Below are positions 44,719 to 52,805 of a stretch of DNA of 64,000 bases, piece by piece. Location of the stretch: NCBI GenBank assembly GCA_965223835.1, contig CBDCXQ010000001.1, positions 5,518,001 through 5,582,000 of the forward strand, written 5' to 3'. Source of the stretch: CAVYXZ01 sp965223835. GTDB lineage: Bacteria > Chloroflexota > Anaerolineae > Aggregatilineales > Phototrophicaceae. The notes beneath the pieces are model-generated. The model was not told the origin of the DNA. It worked only from the letters and a program-made list of their open reading frames with translations, and ran no database searches. Within the stretch, counting starts at the first letter, position 1. Every line of letters begins with the position of its first letter. Both the position numbers and the translations under genes were made by a program.

Positions 44719-45398
44719 GATAGTTGTCCGTCCTTTCTTTCCATATTGAGTGCTTCATCAGCATAAGCAAAACCCTTGACCATGTGCAGCAGCCGTGCCA
44801 TACCTTTGCGCACTTCAGGATCGCGCATTTCACGCAGCAACTGCCAGGTCGATATGTCCTCATTAACGGGTGTTTCCAATCCAGCAACGGCGTTATTGAC
44901 TAATGCCATCACCTCGGGTTGGGTCATATTGCGCACCGTTTTCAATATTGTGACAACGTTATCACCCAATGCCTGTACATCCGCCTGGTCAAACTCCGTA
45001 ACGATGCGATCAAGCATGGACGCGCCCTGGGTGGCGAATGTGAAATAGCCTTTGCGTTCGAGTTCATCAAGTTTGTTCACAGCCTGGACAAATGTCGGTT
45101 GTGACAAGCGGCCCAGATCGTTGGCTAGCTCCACCAGACTTTCGAGTTGCTCCAACATCCCATTGAGGAGCCGCACATCGCGCAACACCCGTTTGAGCAG
45201 ATACATGACATCGGTCAGTTCGACATCGTTGCCGATTTCATCCAGCTCATCAATCGCAATCTGAAACATACCATTAGCAACCGGGGTCATATCATGGATC
45301 AGATCGTCAATGACCTGCTGGCGGCGGCGTTGTTCCTCAATCTGTTCCGTCAGGTAATCCAGTTTGGTGTGTAAGGCCTGCAAATCGTCGCTCATCAT
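44715..45398 (-). CDS. DUF1641 protein
   Basis: This 227-residue, helix-rich acidic protein carries the DUF1641 pattern in its second half (QPEVMALVNNAVAGLET, STWQLLREMRDPEVRKGMARLL). DUF1641 proteins are often encoded beside sulfide:quinone oxidoreductases and formate dehydrogenases, and may aid assembly or electron transfer, but the role is not proven. Start is one of two ATGs at 45398 or 45395 after an AGAGGAAG. It follows the sqr gene by 7 bases and overlaps the DsrC-like gene. Confidence 0.85.
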   Translation of the reverse strand: MMSDDLQALHTKLDYLTEQIEEQRRRQQVIDDLIHDMTPVANGMFQIAIDELDEIGNDVELTDVMYLLKRVLRDVRLLNGMLEQLESLVELANDLGRLSQPTFVQAVNKLDELERKGYFTFATQGASMLDRIVTEFDQADVQALGDNVVTILKTVRNMTQPEVMALVNNAVAGLETPVNEDISTWQLLREMRDPEVRKGMARLLHMVKGFAYADEALNMERKDGQLS

Positions 45399-45405
45399 CT
45401 TCCTC

Positions 45406-46638
45406 TCAGGCCCACTTGCCCGCCATTGTCATCTGGGGTGTGATCGGCAACTCTCGACCCTTCAGTAACAAGTTCCAGTACATCCAGCGGAAACCCATTT
45501 TGCCCCAGTGATTAGCGGGTGACTCTTCCAGCAGCGAGAAGGGGCCGATGCCGGGCAGCGGGAATTTGCCGGGTAGCGGCTCAACCTCATAGTTGAAGTC
45601 AATCAACAAACCTTGATCAAAACCGGTCTCAATAAAGCAGTTGGCATGACCGTCAAAGCTAGGTGTAGGCGCCAGGCCGTCGATATGGCGCACCATATTT
45701 TCAACTATTGTGTCCAGCATGAAGTGGGCCACTGACCCCGCTTTTGAGGTCGGCGCATTACCGGCATCGCCGATGACCCAGACGTTACCCCAGTCTTTTG
45801 ATTGCAGAGTGTATTTATCAATGGGTACGAAGTTGAGTTCATCGCCCATCTCTGACCGTTCGATCACATCCGCACCCATATTGGTTGGAATCGTTACCAG
45901 CACATCGTAGCCAATTTCTTGCTCATCGTAGGAGCGGATGACCTGCTTCCTGTTGTCGACTTCGCCAATGTTGAAATCGGGAACCACGTTGATACCTTTT
46001 TGTTGCAGCAGGTCGCTAAGTGCAGCAGTGGCACGGGGTTTCGTGAAGGCCCCGGAAAGTGGGGTCGAATAGATGATCTCCACTTTGTCGCGGATGCCGC
46101 GTTCGGTGAAGTACCAGTCTGCCAGGAACGAAAACTCCAGTGGCGCTACCGGGCATTTGATGGGCATCTCGGCGATGTTGACGACCATCCGCCCCCCCTC
46201 CCAGCTTCGGAGAAAACGAGTCAGGGCACGGGCACCTTCCAGTGTGTAGAAATCGAAGATGTTCTTGAACCAGCCGGCATCCGTCATGCCTTCAATCTCA
46301 TCGGGCTTGATCTGGCTACCGGTCGCAATCACCAGATAATCATACGGTATTATCCGGTTCTCGTTCACGAGTCGGACCTGATTTTTTTCTGGCTCGATCA
46401 GTTCAATATCCGAAAAAACGATTTCGACGCTGCGCGGCAAGAAATTGCGTTTCGGTTTGACGACGTCAGCGGTTTTGTAGATGCCAAAGGGAATGAACAG
46501 GAAGCCGGGTTGATAGTAATGAGTTTCATCGCGGTCAACGATAATGATTTTCCATTCGTTGGGGTCAAGTGCTTCCGACATTTTATTGGCAATCATCGTG
46601 CCGCCGGTACCGGCTCCCAGGATTAACAGGGTTTTCAT
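45406..46638 (-). CDS. sqr: Sulfide:quinone oxidoreductase
   Basis: The 410-residue flavoprotein starts MKTLLILGAGTGGTMIA, a FAD/Rossmann motif, at ATG 46638; GAGGAAGG lies 7 bases upstream, so the longer frame from 46704 (inside the regulator gene) is rejected. It has the second FAD motif GDAGNAPTSKAGSVAH and redox Cys residues in IKCPVAPLEF and GHANCFIETG. A C-terminal amphipathic segment (KMGFRWMYWNLLLKG) would bind the membrane, as in other SQRs. It should oxidise sulfide to sulfane sulfur with quinone as acceptor. Only two Cys are seen, so its type within the family needs alignment. Confidence 0.9.
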   Translation of the reverse strand: MKTLLILGAGTGGTMIANKMSEALDPNEWKIIIVDRDETHYYQPGFLFIPFGIYKTADVVKPKRNFLPRSVEIVFSDIELIEPEKNQVRLVNENRIIPYDYLVIATGSQIKPDEIEGMTDAGWFKNIFDFYTLEGARALTRFLRSWEGGRMVVNIAEMPIKCPVAPLEFSFLADWYFTERGIRDKVEIIYSTPLSGAFTKPRATAALSDLLQQKGINVVPDFNIGEVDNRKQVIRSYDEQEIGYDVLVTIPTNMGADVIERSEMGDELNFVPIDKYTLQSKDWGNVWVIGDAGNAPTSKAGSVAHFMLDTIVENMVRHIDGLAPTPSFDGHANCFIETGFDQGLLIDFNYEVEPLPGKFPLPGIGPFSLLEESPANHWGKMGFRWMYWNLLLKGRELPITPQMTMAGKWA

Positions 46639-46651
46639 AGGAATACCTTCC

Positions 46652-46993
46652 TCAAGTGAGTGATTCGACGATGATATGTGCTTGAGCCGTGAGTTGATCG
46701 GCAATTATTGAACGTAACAGATCAAGGGCCTGCACAATTCGTTCATCGGCAAGACTGTAGGTAACCGAACGACCATCGCGTTCAGCAATGACAATGCCTC
46801 GCTCGCGCAGGATTTTGAGATGACGCGAAACGACCGGCTGGGCCATTCCCAGTCGCTCAACCAATTGATTTACGCATTGTGGTTCATCGGCCAATTCATA
46901 AACAATTAGCATCCGACTCTGGTCAGCTAAGCCACTGCAAAACTGTGAATGTAGCAGGGCGACCTGTTCGCGCAATTGTGCATCCATCGACAT
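46652..46993 (-). CDS. ArsR/SmtB-family regulator of the sulfur operon
   Basis: The 113-residue protein is a winged-helix regulator: VNQLVERLGMAQPVVSRHLKILRERGI contains the recognition helix, and ERDGRSVTYSLAD the wing. Cys19 and Cys40 could form a persulfide or disulfide sensor, as in SqrR/BigR-type sulfide-responsive regulators; the positions differ from classical metal sites. It is the first gene of the operon, 13 bases upstream of sqr, and palindromes lie just before its start. Autorepression relieved by reactive sulfur is the likely mode (inference). Confidence 0.88.
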   Translation of the reverse strand: MSMDAQLREQVALLHSQFCSGLADQSRMLIVYELADEPQCVNQLVERLGMAQPVVSRHLKILRERGIVIAERDGRSVTYSLADERIVQALDLLRSIIADQLTAQAHIIVESLT

Positions 46994-47000
46994 ACTCCTG

Positions 47001-47039
47001 TTGATATATCAACATATTGAGTTATTGATATATATTGAA
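47001..47039. promoter_or_regulatory. Probable ArsR operator palindromes
   Basis: TTGATATATCAA (47001-47012) is a perfect 12-base palindrome 8 bases before the regulator ATG, and a related ATTGATATATATTGAA lies at 47023-47039. AT-rich inverted repeats of this kind are typical ArsR-family sites and would cover the promoter of the sulfur operon. Confidence 0.7.
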
Positions 47040-47212
47040 ATCACTGTAAAACATTGTGCGCGATTGATCTAGTGAAAAATGTCACAAAACAGCCATTACA
47101 ACTTGCTATACGCGCATATCACGCCGGATGAAGTCATTATATGTTCCCTATAAATTGTGTTAGTATTTGTCACCCGCACCTCTATAAACTGGATTACCCC
47201 CACTGATTCCGG

Positions 47213-47218
47213 TATAAT
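47213..47218 (+). promoter_or_regulatory. Minus-10 box of the MBL-fold gene
   Basis: A perfect TATAAT lies 44 bases before the TTG start at 47262. Its position downstream of the first ATG of the open frame supports the later start. Confidence 0.5.
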
Positions 47219-47261
47219 ACAGGCTGAATATCTTCCTAAATCAGCATTTAAAGGATTCCCT

Positions 47262-47912
47262 TTGGATATTTCCTGGTATGGACATAGTTGCTTTCGGATC
47301 ACCGAACGCGGTCAAATTAGTGTCGTTACCGATCCCTACTCTGAAGCGATTGGTCTGCCCCCACTGAAATTAAAAGCTGATGTGGTGAGCATCAGCCATG
47401 ATGAACCGGGCCACAACCATGTCGCAGCGGTGCGGGGTGAACCCGTCGTATTGGCTGGCCCTGGTGAATACGAAATCGGCGGGTTATTTATTTCCGGGAT
47501 TGCCTTGCATTATGTGGTTGATGATCGGTCGCGTTGGAACGTGGCCTATCTATTCCGTTATGACTCGTTGACGGTGCTCCATCTGGGCGATTTAGCCCAT
47601 GTGCCCGATCAATCGACGATTGAAGCAATAGGTGAGGTGAATGTCGTGCTGGTCCCGGTTGGTGGGGGTAACTCATTGAGCGCCAATCAAGCCGCCGAGG
47701 TGATTGCCTTGATCGAACCGCAGTTTATTGTACCCATGCATTACAGTCTGCCCAACCTGGCAATTGACCTGGACCCGGTAGATAAATTTTTAACCGCGAT
47801 GGGTGCATCGCGACCGCAAGCAGAAGAAATGCTGCGTGTGACCAGCGGCGGTTTGCCTGAGCAACCCCAGGTGGTCTTGCTTTCGCCCAGAATGGAAATG
47901 GAGGCGAACTAA
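47262..47912 (+). CDS. MBL-fold metal-dependent hydrolase
   Basis: The 216-residue protein belongs to the UPF0173-like MBL-fold group: DISWYGHSCFRIT at the N-terminus, SISHDEPGHNHVAAV (variant of the HxHxDH zinc motif), VLHLGDLAH with Asp and His, and IVPMHYSLP. The start is a TTG with AAAGGA 7 bases upstream; the longer frame from 47157 precedes the promoter and is rejected. Many family members are of unknown substrate. The stop overlaps the next start (TAATG), so both genes are coupled. Confidence 0.85.
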   Translation: MDISWYGHSCFRITERGQISVVTDPYSEAIGLPPLKLKADVVSISHDEPGHNHVAAVRGEPVVLAGPGEYEIGGLFISGIALHYVVDDRSRWNVAYLFRYDSLTVLHLGDLAHVPDQSTIEAIGEVNVVLVPVGGGNSLSANQAAEVIALIEPQFIVPMHYSLPNLAIDLDPVDKFLTAMGASRPQAEEMLRVTSGGLPEQPQVVLLSPRMEMEAN

Positions 47913-48220
47913 TGAACGTTAAACTCATCATGAACTGGGACATCAAACCCGGCCACGATCAGGAATATTTTGAATTTCTCGTCAAGGAGTGGATTCCCGG
48001 TACCAGCGGGCTAGGCCTCAAACATTCCGGGGCCTGGGTGACGACTTATAGCCGGGGAGATACGCCCCAGATTATGACTGAAGGCATTGCCCGTGATTTC
48101 AACATCATGAAGAACATCCTGGATAGTCATGAATGGGATGAGATGCACAGCCGTTTGCTCGAGTATGTCACAAATTATGAGCAAAAGATCGTGCGCGTCA
48201 CCGGGAATTTCCAACTATAG
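47912..48220 (+). CDS. Unknown 102-residue protein
   Basis: Start overlaps the stop of the MBL gene (TAATG). The sequence has a ferredoxin-like or dimeric alpha/beta-barrel look, with MNVKLIMNWDIKPGHDQEY and a helical centre (GIARDFNIMKNILDSHEWDE). No motif assigns a reaction. The genes are probably cotranscribed. Confidence 0.7.
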   Translation: MNVKLIMNWDIKPGHDQEYFEFLVKEWIPGTSGLGLKHSGAWVTTYSRGDTPQIMTEGIARDFNIMKNILDSHEWDEMHSRLLEYVTNYEQKIVRVTGNFQL

Positions 48221-48257
48221 GGCCAATCCCTAAGCGGCAATCAAAGTTTGTCCATCT

Positions 48258-48290
48258 ACAGCTCTCGTGGTTTCGGCGGGGGCTGTTTTT
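48258..48290 (+). terminator. Possible weak terminator
   Basis: ACAGC and GCTGT flank a Gly/Thr-coded looking 19-base loop and are followed by TTTTT, about 35 bases after the 102-residue gene. The stem is short, so this is tentative. Confidence 0.35.
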
Positions 48291-48358
48291 GTTGTGGGTG
48301 CCACCACTTTTGTTTGCTGATTCAGCGTACACTGACAATTCATTAACAATTTGACCGC

Positions 48359-48387
48359 TTGACAAATTATTTTAACGGTGTTAAATT
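48359..48387 (+). promoter_or_regulatory. TetR gene promoter with operator palindrome
   Basis: TTGACA (48359-48364) is a good -35 box, with TAAATT (48382-48387) as the -10 box 17 bases later. Between and overlapping the -10 is TTTAACGGTGTTAAA (48371-48385), a 6-3-6 palindrome suited to a TetR dimer, so autorepression is expected. Confidence 0.65.
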
Positions 48388-48425
48388 AAACATCGTAAGA
48401 TTAATTAAACACGTAAAGAAAAACG

Positions 48426-49112
48426 ATGCCCCGTAAACGTCACATGGAACTCCGGGAAGCAACCTTCGCCGACATCAAAGCCGCCGCCCGTCAGTTGATG
48501 GCTGAGAAAGGGACGGCTGGATTGTCGATGCGGGCGATTGCCCGTGAACTGGAGATGACCGCCCCGGCGCTCTATTATTACTATGCCAGCCTGGATGATC
48601 TGATTACGGACTTGATTGTGGAGAACTTCAACGATCAGGCCATTGCCCTGGAAACGGCGTGGAATGAGACAACTGGTTCAGAAAAAGAACGGCTGTTGGC
48701 GCTGTTTATGGCCTACCGGCAATGGGTCATAAAAAAACCGGTAGATTTCATGCTCATCAACGGCAACCCGATTCCAGGGTACGTGGCACCGGCAGCGATC
48801 ACGACACCCGCAGCGGCCCATGTTTTAGAAGTGACCATCAATGCAATCGCGGCTACACTGTCGGCAGGCGAGATCGGGGTAAGTGCCGAGGCGCTGACCA
48901 TGCCCGACAGCGTGCGGGCAGACCTGAATGCGATGCGCGAAGAACGTCAATATAACGCATCGATCGAAGCAATCTATATGGCGCTCATGGGGTGGTTCCA
49001 GGCCAATGGGCAACTCGCGCTCGAAATCTATCACGCCCTCGACAATATCGTGGGTAACAGTGCGGAAGATATGTATCGGCACCGGGCGCTGGCGGCGTTT
49101 GGACTGGACTGA
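48426..49112 (+). CDS. TetR/AcrR-family regulator
   Basis: The 228-residue protein has an N-terminal TetR helix-turn-helix (AAARQLMAEKGTAGLSMRAI, then LEMTAPALYYYYASLDDLI) and a C-terminal ligand domain with the WHG-like feature (MGWFQANGQLALEIYH). It should bind an operator such as the palindrome in its own promoter and release it on binding a small molecule. The next genes (MBL hydrolase and NAD(P)-binding protein) are in the same direction and are the probable targets. The ATG at 48426 follows AAAGAAAAACG. Confidence 0.92.
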   Translation: MPRKRHMELREATFADIKAAARQLMAEKGTAGLSMRAIARELEMTAPALYYYYASLDDLITDLIVENFNDQAIALETAWNETTGSEKERLLALFMAYRQWVIKKPVDFMLINGNPIPGYVAPAAITTPAAAHVLEVTINAIAATLSAGEIGVSAEALTMPDSVRADLNAMREERQYNASIEAIYMALMGWFQANGQLALEIYHALDNIVGNSAEDMYRHRALAAFGLD

Positions 49113-49210
49113 GGGTAGCAGTCACTAAATTCGAAATCGATAGCTGTGTTGCAACCCACAACGGGTCTATTCAATGCGCCTTTTCAACGCAATTGATGGA
49201 GGAAAATATC

Positions 49211-50053
49211 ATGAATATTCACGCAATTTCGACGGGCAGGGTCAAGATTACGCGCAACTGGCGGGTTGGCAAAGGTGAGGGACTGGGACGCCTCGTCAAC
49301 ACGCTGTTCGACAAAAACTTCACTGATTGGCTGCCCATTTACACCTGGGTCATCGAACATCCCGAAGGGTTGATCGTCATCGATACGGGCATCACAGCTA
49401 ATGCGAATGACCGAATCAATTTCCCGCCTTATATGCCGCTGGTGCAACGGGCGGCCAAATTCGATATTTCACCAGCGCAAGAAATCGGCCCCCAGATGGA
49501 GCAGTTAGGTCTGTCACCAGCAGCGGTACGCTGGGTGATTCTGACACATCTACATCAAGATCATGATGGCGGGATGCATTCTTTCCCCGATGCCGAGTTC
49601 ATGATCTCAAGAACGGAATGGGAAGCCGCATCTGGCTTAAAAGGACGTATGGGTGGCTATCTGAATCATCGCTGGCCGGCGGCATTAGCGCCGACACTGG
49701 TTGATTTTACGGCTGATCCACTCGAAGCGTTTCCAGCAAGTTTCAGCCTCACAACGGCGGGTGATGTGCAGCTTGTCCCGACGCCGGGCCACAGCGCGGG
49801 GCATCTGTCAGTGATTCTGCACGAGGGGTCGAAGTCCATTTTCTTCGCCGGGGATGCGTCCTATACTGAAGACCTCTTAATTGCCAATCAAGTTGATGGG
49901 GTGGCAGCCAACCCCATTGCACAACAGGACACACACCGCAATATCATGCTGTATGCGGCGACCCACCCAACGGTCTATCTACCCAGTCATGACCCGGTGG
50001 CGGCCCAACGCCTAACACTGCGGCAGCCGATCAAGACATTTATGCCAGCCTAG
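49211..50053 (+). CDS. MBL-fold hydrolase, AHL-lactonase-like
   Basis: The 280-residue enzyme has the zinc motif LTHLHQDHDGG (HxHxDH), then PTPGHSAGH, IFFAGDASY and the C-terminal LPSHDP. These fit N-acyl homoserine lactonases and related lactonases, though relatives act on other lactones or esters. It starts at ATG 49211, with GGAGG 7 bases upstream; an upstream ATG is rejected. It is coupled with the TetR gene upstream and the NAD(P)-binding gene downstream, in a probable regulator-plus-enzymes operon. Confidence 0.88.
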   Translation: MNIHAISTGRVKITRNWRVGKGEGLGRLVNTLFDKNFTDWLPIYTWVIEHPEGLIVIDTGITANANDRINFPPYMPLVQRAAKFDISPAQEIGPQMEQLGLSPAAVRWVILTHLHQDHDGGMHSFPDAEFMISRTEWEAASGLKGRMGGYLNHRWPAALAPTLVDFTADPLEAFPASFSLTTAGDVQLVPTPGHSAGHLSVILHEGSKSIFFAGDASYTEDLLIANQVDGVAANPIAQQDTHRNIMLYAATHPTVYLPSHDPVAAQRLTLRQPIKTFMPA

Positions 50054-50080
50054 TTCAATTATCAGTTGAGGGAACGAATC

Positions 50081-51013
50081 ATGAGCGAATTACACGTTAT
50101 TTTTGGGACCGGTCCGGTTGGGCAAGCCGTCATGAACGAATTGGTCGCTCAGGGTAAGACCGTCCGTATGGTCAATCGCAGTGGCAAAGGACAGTTCCCA
50201 GCAGGCGTAGAACTGGTGAATGGTGATGCCTCGGACCCCACGTTTGCAATCAAGGCATCCGAAGGCGCGCAGGTGGTGTATCAGGCATTGAATCCGCCTT
50301 ATTCTAAATGGGTCGAATTATTCCCTGGTTTACAGGCCGGGGTGTTGGCCGGGGCCGAGGCGGCGGGTGCAAAATTGGTCTCGATGGAAAACGTTTACAT
50401 GTACGGCAGCACGAATGGCAAACCGATCACCGAAGATCTGCCCTATGCTGCCCACACGAAGAAAGGCACCGTCCGGGCACAGATGGCGCGTGAATTGATA
50501 GAAACGCATGAAAAAGGCCGGGTGCGCGTCGCGCTGGGGCGTGCGTCGGATTTCTTTGGACCGGGTGTGCTGGAATCGGCAGCAGGGGAGCGGGTTTTCA
50601 AACCGGCGTTAACCGGCAAAGCGGCGCAGGTACTGGGCAATCCAGACTTGCCCCACACTTATACCTATATGGCGGACATTGGTAAAGCACTGGTCATATT
50701 GGGCGAACGCGATGAAGCGCTGGGGCAAGCGTGGCATATCCCCTCCGGTGCCACCATATCGACCCGTGAGTTCATCAACAAGATTTATGCCGTCACCGGA
50801 CACGCGCCCAAGCTGCAGGTGATGCCCAAAATGATGCTGCGCGTCGTGGGCCTGTTTATGCCGGATGCGAACGAGGTGGTGGAGATGTATTATGAATTCG
50901 TTGAGCCATTCATCGTTGATCACAGCAAGTTCGAAAAGGCGTTTGGCAATCATGCCACGCAATTAGATGATGCCATCCGCACCACTGTGGACTGGTATCA
51001 ACAGCAAGCCTAG
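50081..51013 (+). CDS. NAD-dependent epimerase/dehydratase-like protein
   Basis: The 310-residue protein has a Rossmann start SELHVIFGTGPVGQAVMN and the variant active-site stretch ENVYMYGSTNGKPITED. It resembles extended-SDR or NmrA-like proteins that act on, or sense, small molecules with NAD(P). The ATG at 50081 follows GAGGGAACGAATC; a TTG at 50066 is less likely. Its C-terminal region is typical of epimerases (LDDAIRTTVDWYQQQ). The last gene of the TetR operon; its stop is 21 bases from that of the nitroreductase gene. Confidence 0.87.
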   Translation: MSELHVIFGTGPVGQAVMNELVAQGKTVRMVNRSGKGQFPAGVELVNGDASDPTFAIKASEGAQVVYQALNPPYSKWVELFPGLQAGVLAGAEAAGAKLVSMENVYMYGSTNGKPITEDLPYAAHTKKGTVRAQMARELIETHEKGRVRVALGRASDFFGPGVLESAAGERVFKPALTGKAAQVLGNPDLPHTYTYMADIGKALVILGERDEALGQAWHIPSGATISTREFINKIYAVTGHAPKLQVMPKMMLRVVGLFMPDANEVVEMYYEFVEPFIVDHSKFEKAFGNHATQLDDAIRTTVDWYQQQA

Positions 51014-51034
51014 CATCGCAGCAGCTTGCTCGTT

Positions 51035-51544
51035 CTACCATTTTTCCCAGCGCACCACCTCGTCGAACGGCTTGCGGCCACCCGTTTTTGCGGGCCGATC
51101 AGTTGCTTCAGCGGGGTAGCCAAACGAGATGAGGACATACGGTTTCCAATCGTCGGGGAAGCCGAGCAGTTCACGAGCCGTGTCCGGGTGATAAATCGTG
51201 CCGGGACACGAGCCGATGCCCAGTTCATGGGCTGCCAGCATCATGTACGTCGCTGCTTGTCCAGCGTCAAATAAATTACGCCAGAAGTCGGTCTCGCGGT
51301 CAGGACTGAGAATCAAAACGCACATCGCCGCGCCCGCCACATGTTTGGTGGACCGGCCTATGGTGGCGATTTGTTGCAACATCGCGTGGTCACGAATGGC
51401 GATCAGATACCAGGGCTGCGAGTTATAGCCGCTGGGCGCACGCCGTCCGGCTTCCAGAATGCGCCGGGCTTCGGGGTCAGCAATCGGCTGGTCGGTGAAC
51501 GTCCGAATCGAGTGTTTGCTTCGAATCCCATCCCAGATGTGCAT
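51035..51544 (-). CDS. Nitroreductase-family flavoprotein
   Basis: The 169-residue protein has the FMN-binding family features: RSKHSIRTFTDQPI at the N-terminus, RRAPSGYNSQPWYLI, GIGSCPGTIYHPD and SFGYPAEATDRPAKTG. Such enzymes reduce nitro compounds, quinones or flavins with NAD(P)H. The family is usually 180-220 residues, so this is a compact form. The AAGGGATGACTC before ATG supports the start. Converges with the epimerase-like gene. Confidence 0.9.
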   Translation of the reverse strand: MHIWDGIRSKHSIRTFTDQPIADPEARRILEAGRRAPSGYNSQPWYLIAIRDHAMLQQIATIGRSTKHVAGAAMCVLILSPDRETDFWRNLFDAGQAATYMMLAAHELGIGSCPGTIYHPDTARELLGFPDDWKPYVLISFGYPAEATDRPAKTGGRKPFDEVVRWEKW

Positions 51545-51672
51545 GAGTCATCCCTTCATGTATCGTTTGAATTTGTGCTACAGTTTGCCGTGAAAGCGCC
51601 GTTCTGTCGAAGGCCAATCGGACCAAGCAGCCGGTGTACTCGCGCTATTGTTCTTACTTGAGCGACGTCAGT

Positions 51673-52158
51673 TTAGGGCGTCAAATGCTTGAGTGGTACC
51701 TGGAGCAGGTCGCTGAGTTTCGCGGCGGCCAGCGACCGGTGACAGGCCTCCGGGTGGTGTTCGACACAAAACAAGCAGATGTTTGAATGATCGCCGACTG
51801 CCTTCAGAAAGTCGTCCGAGTTAAACTGCGCGAGTATTACGCTCTGATACGTATCAACGAAAATCGGTGACAGCGTTTCCCGTTGACGTCGGGCCGTTCT
51901 GGACTGCTTGTCACTATCCTCTTGTAATTGTTTGATGGCTGCTGTGGGGGCCAGCGCTTGATAATGCAGATAAGCGATGTTGAGCGTCCTGAGTTTATTC
52001 TGCAAAAAGGTGCTGTTGGCATAGGCATAGGTTTTGCCGCGCAGCCCGCGCCGCAGCCGAATATCAACAAACAGGTCAATCTTGGCTTCGGTCAATGCTT
52101 CGAAGAAGGTGTCTTCGGTTGAAGAATACACGCCGATGGAATAGATGGTTTCGATCAT
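51673..52158 (-). CDS. DUF488-family protein
   Basis: The 161-residue protein shows the DUF488 features FVDIRLRRGLRG near residue 30 and CLFCVEHHPEACHRSLAA near the C-terminus, a Cys-His-rich motif. The family's reaction is unknown; some members occur near DNA-related or defence loci. Its ATG overlaps the stop of the 199-residue gene upstream (ATGA). Confidence 0.85.
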   Translation of the reverse strand: MIETIYSIGVYSSTEDTFFEALTEAKIDLFVDIRLRRGLRGKTYAYANSTFLQNKLRTLNIAYLHYQALAPTAAIKQLQEDSDKQSRTARRQRETLSPIFVDTYQSVILAQFNSDDFLKAVGDHSNICLFCVEHHPEACHRSLAAAKLSDLLQVPLKHLTP

Positions 52159-52754
52159 GAGGTTTCCTTACAGAAGCTATGGGCAATGCAATATAATGGA
52201 TCTCCTTGTGACATTTCGTTGATGCAGCCAGTCTCTTGATAGTAGAAATAGACTGAATATCCGATTGTGTACCGTTGGTCTGATAGTTTTTGGGCTTCAC
52301 ATACGCCAACAATCAATCCATCTTCCAGGGGGTGGTGATAGGCGCTGTCGATACGATCTACCCAGCTTGTTAAAGGGACTGATACCCATTCCGCTTCAAC
52401 AAACAGGCGATCATAATGAGTGACGATTTCATCCAAATTAGCTGATGATGCATAAATCTGCTGCCCTTCAACAAATGCATAACGTGTTGATCCGTCGCTC
52501 AATCCATAGGCGAATGTCCCTGAAATGGGTTCCTGCGCTTCGATCAGAACTGCTCCATCAGGGATCAAATCTTGAACTTGCTTGTAAAGCGGTTCGATGT
52601 ATTCGATAATTTTGTCGCCAACTCGATTGGCTCGTCCATAATTATTATCTATAGAGATTCTTAGAACTATAAGGCCACATGCGACAAGACCGACAATAAG
52701 GACGATGATACCCATCAAGCCAAAAACGACGTATCTAACCCATCGTGGAACCAC
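52155..52754 (-). CDS. Single-pass membrane protein of unknown function
   Basis: The 199-residue protein starts at GTG 52754 with an N-terminal membrane helix (VVFGLMGIIVLIVGLVACGLIVL) and an outer domain that has AYGLSDGSTRYAFVEGQQI, ending with two or three Cys-containing strands. I do not recognise the family. It is coupled with the DUF488 gene by a 4-base overlap. The lower GC and absence of neighbours with known role limit inference. Confidence 0.6.
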   Translation of the reverse strand: MVPRWVRYVVFGLMGIIVLIVGLVACGLIVLRISIDNNYGRANRVGDKIIEYIEPLYKQVQDLIPDGAVLIEAQEPISGTFAYGLSDGSTRYAFVEGQQIYASSANLDEIVTHYDRLFVEAEWVSVPLTSWVDRIDSAYHHPLEDGLIVGVCEAQKLSDQRYTIGYSVYFYYQETGCINEMSQGDPLYCIAHSFCKETS

Positions 52755-52805
52755 CCAAGTTTCAGAAGTTGGTTCACTAATTAGATCCTGTACCCCAGCA
52801 CTTCG

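Noticed and set aside
47157..47261. Upstream extension of the MBL-fold gene to ATG 47157
   Set aside because: It would start before the TATAAT box, and the residues are not family-like; the TTG at 47262 has a good ribosome site.
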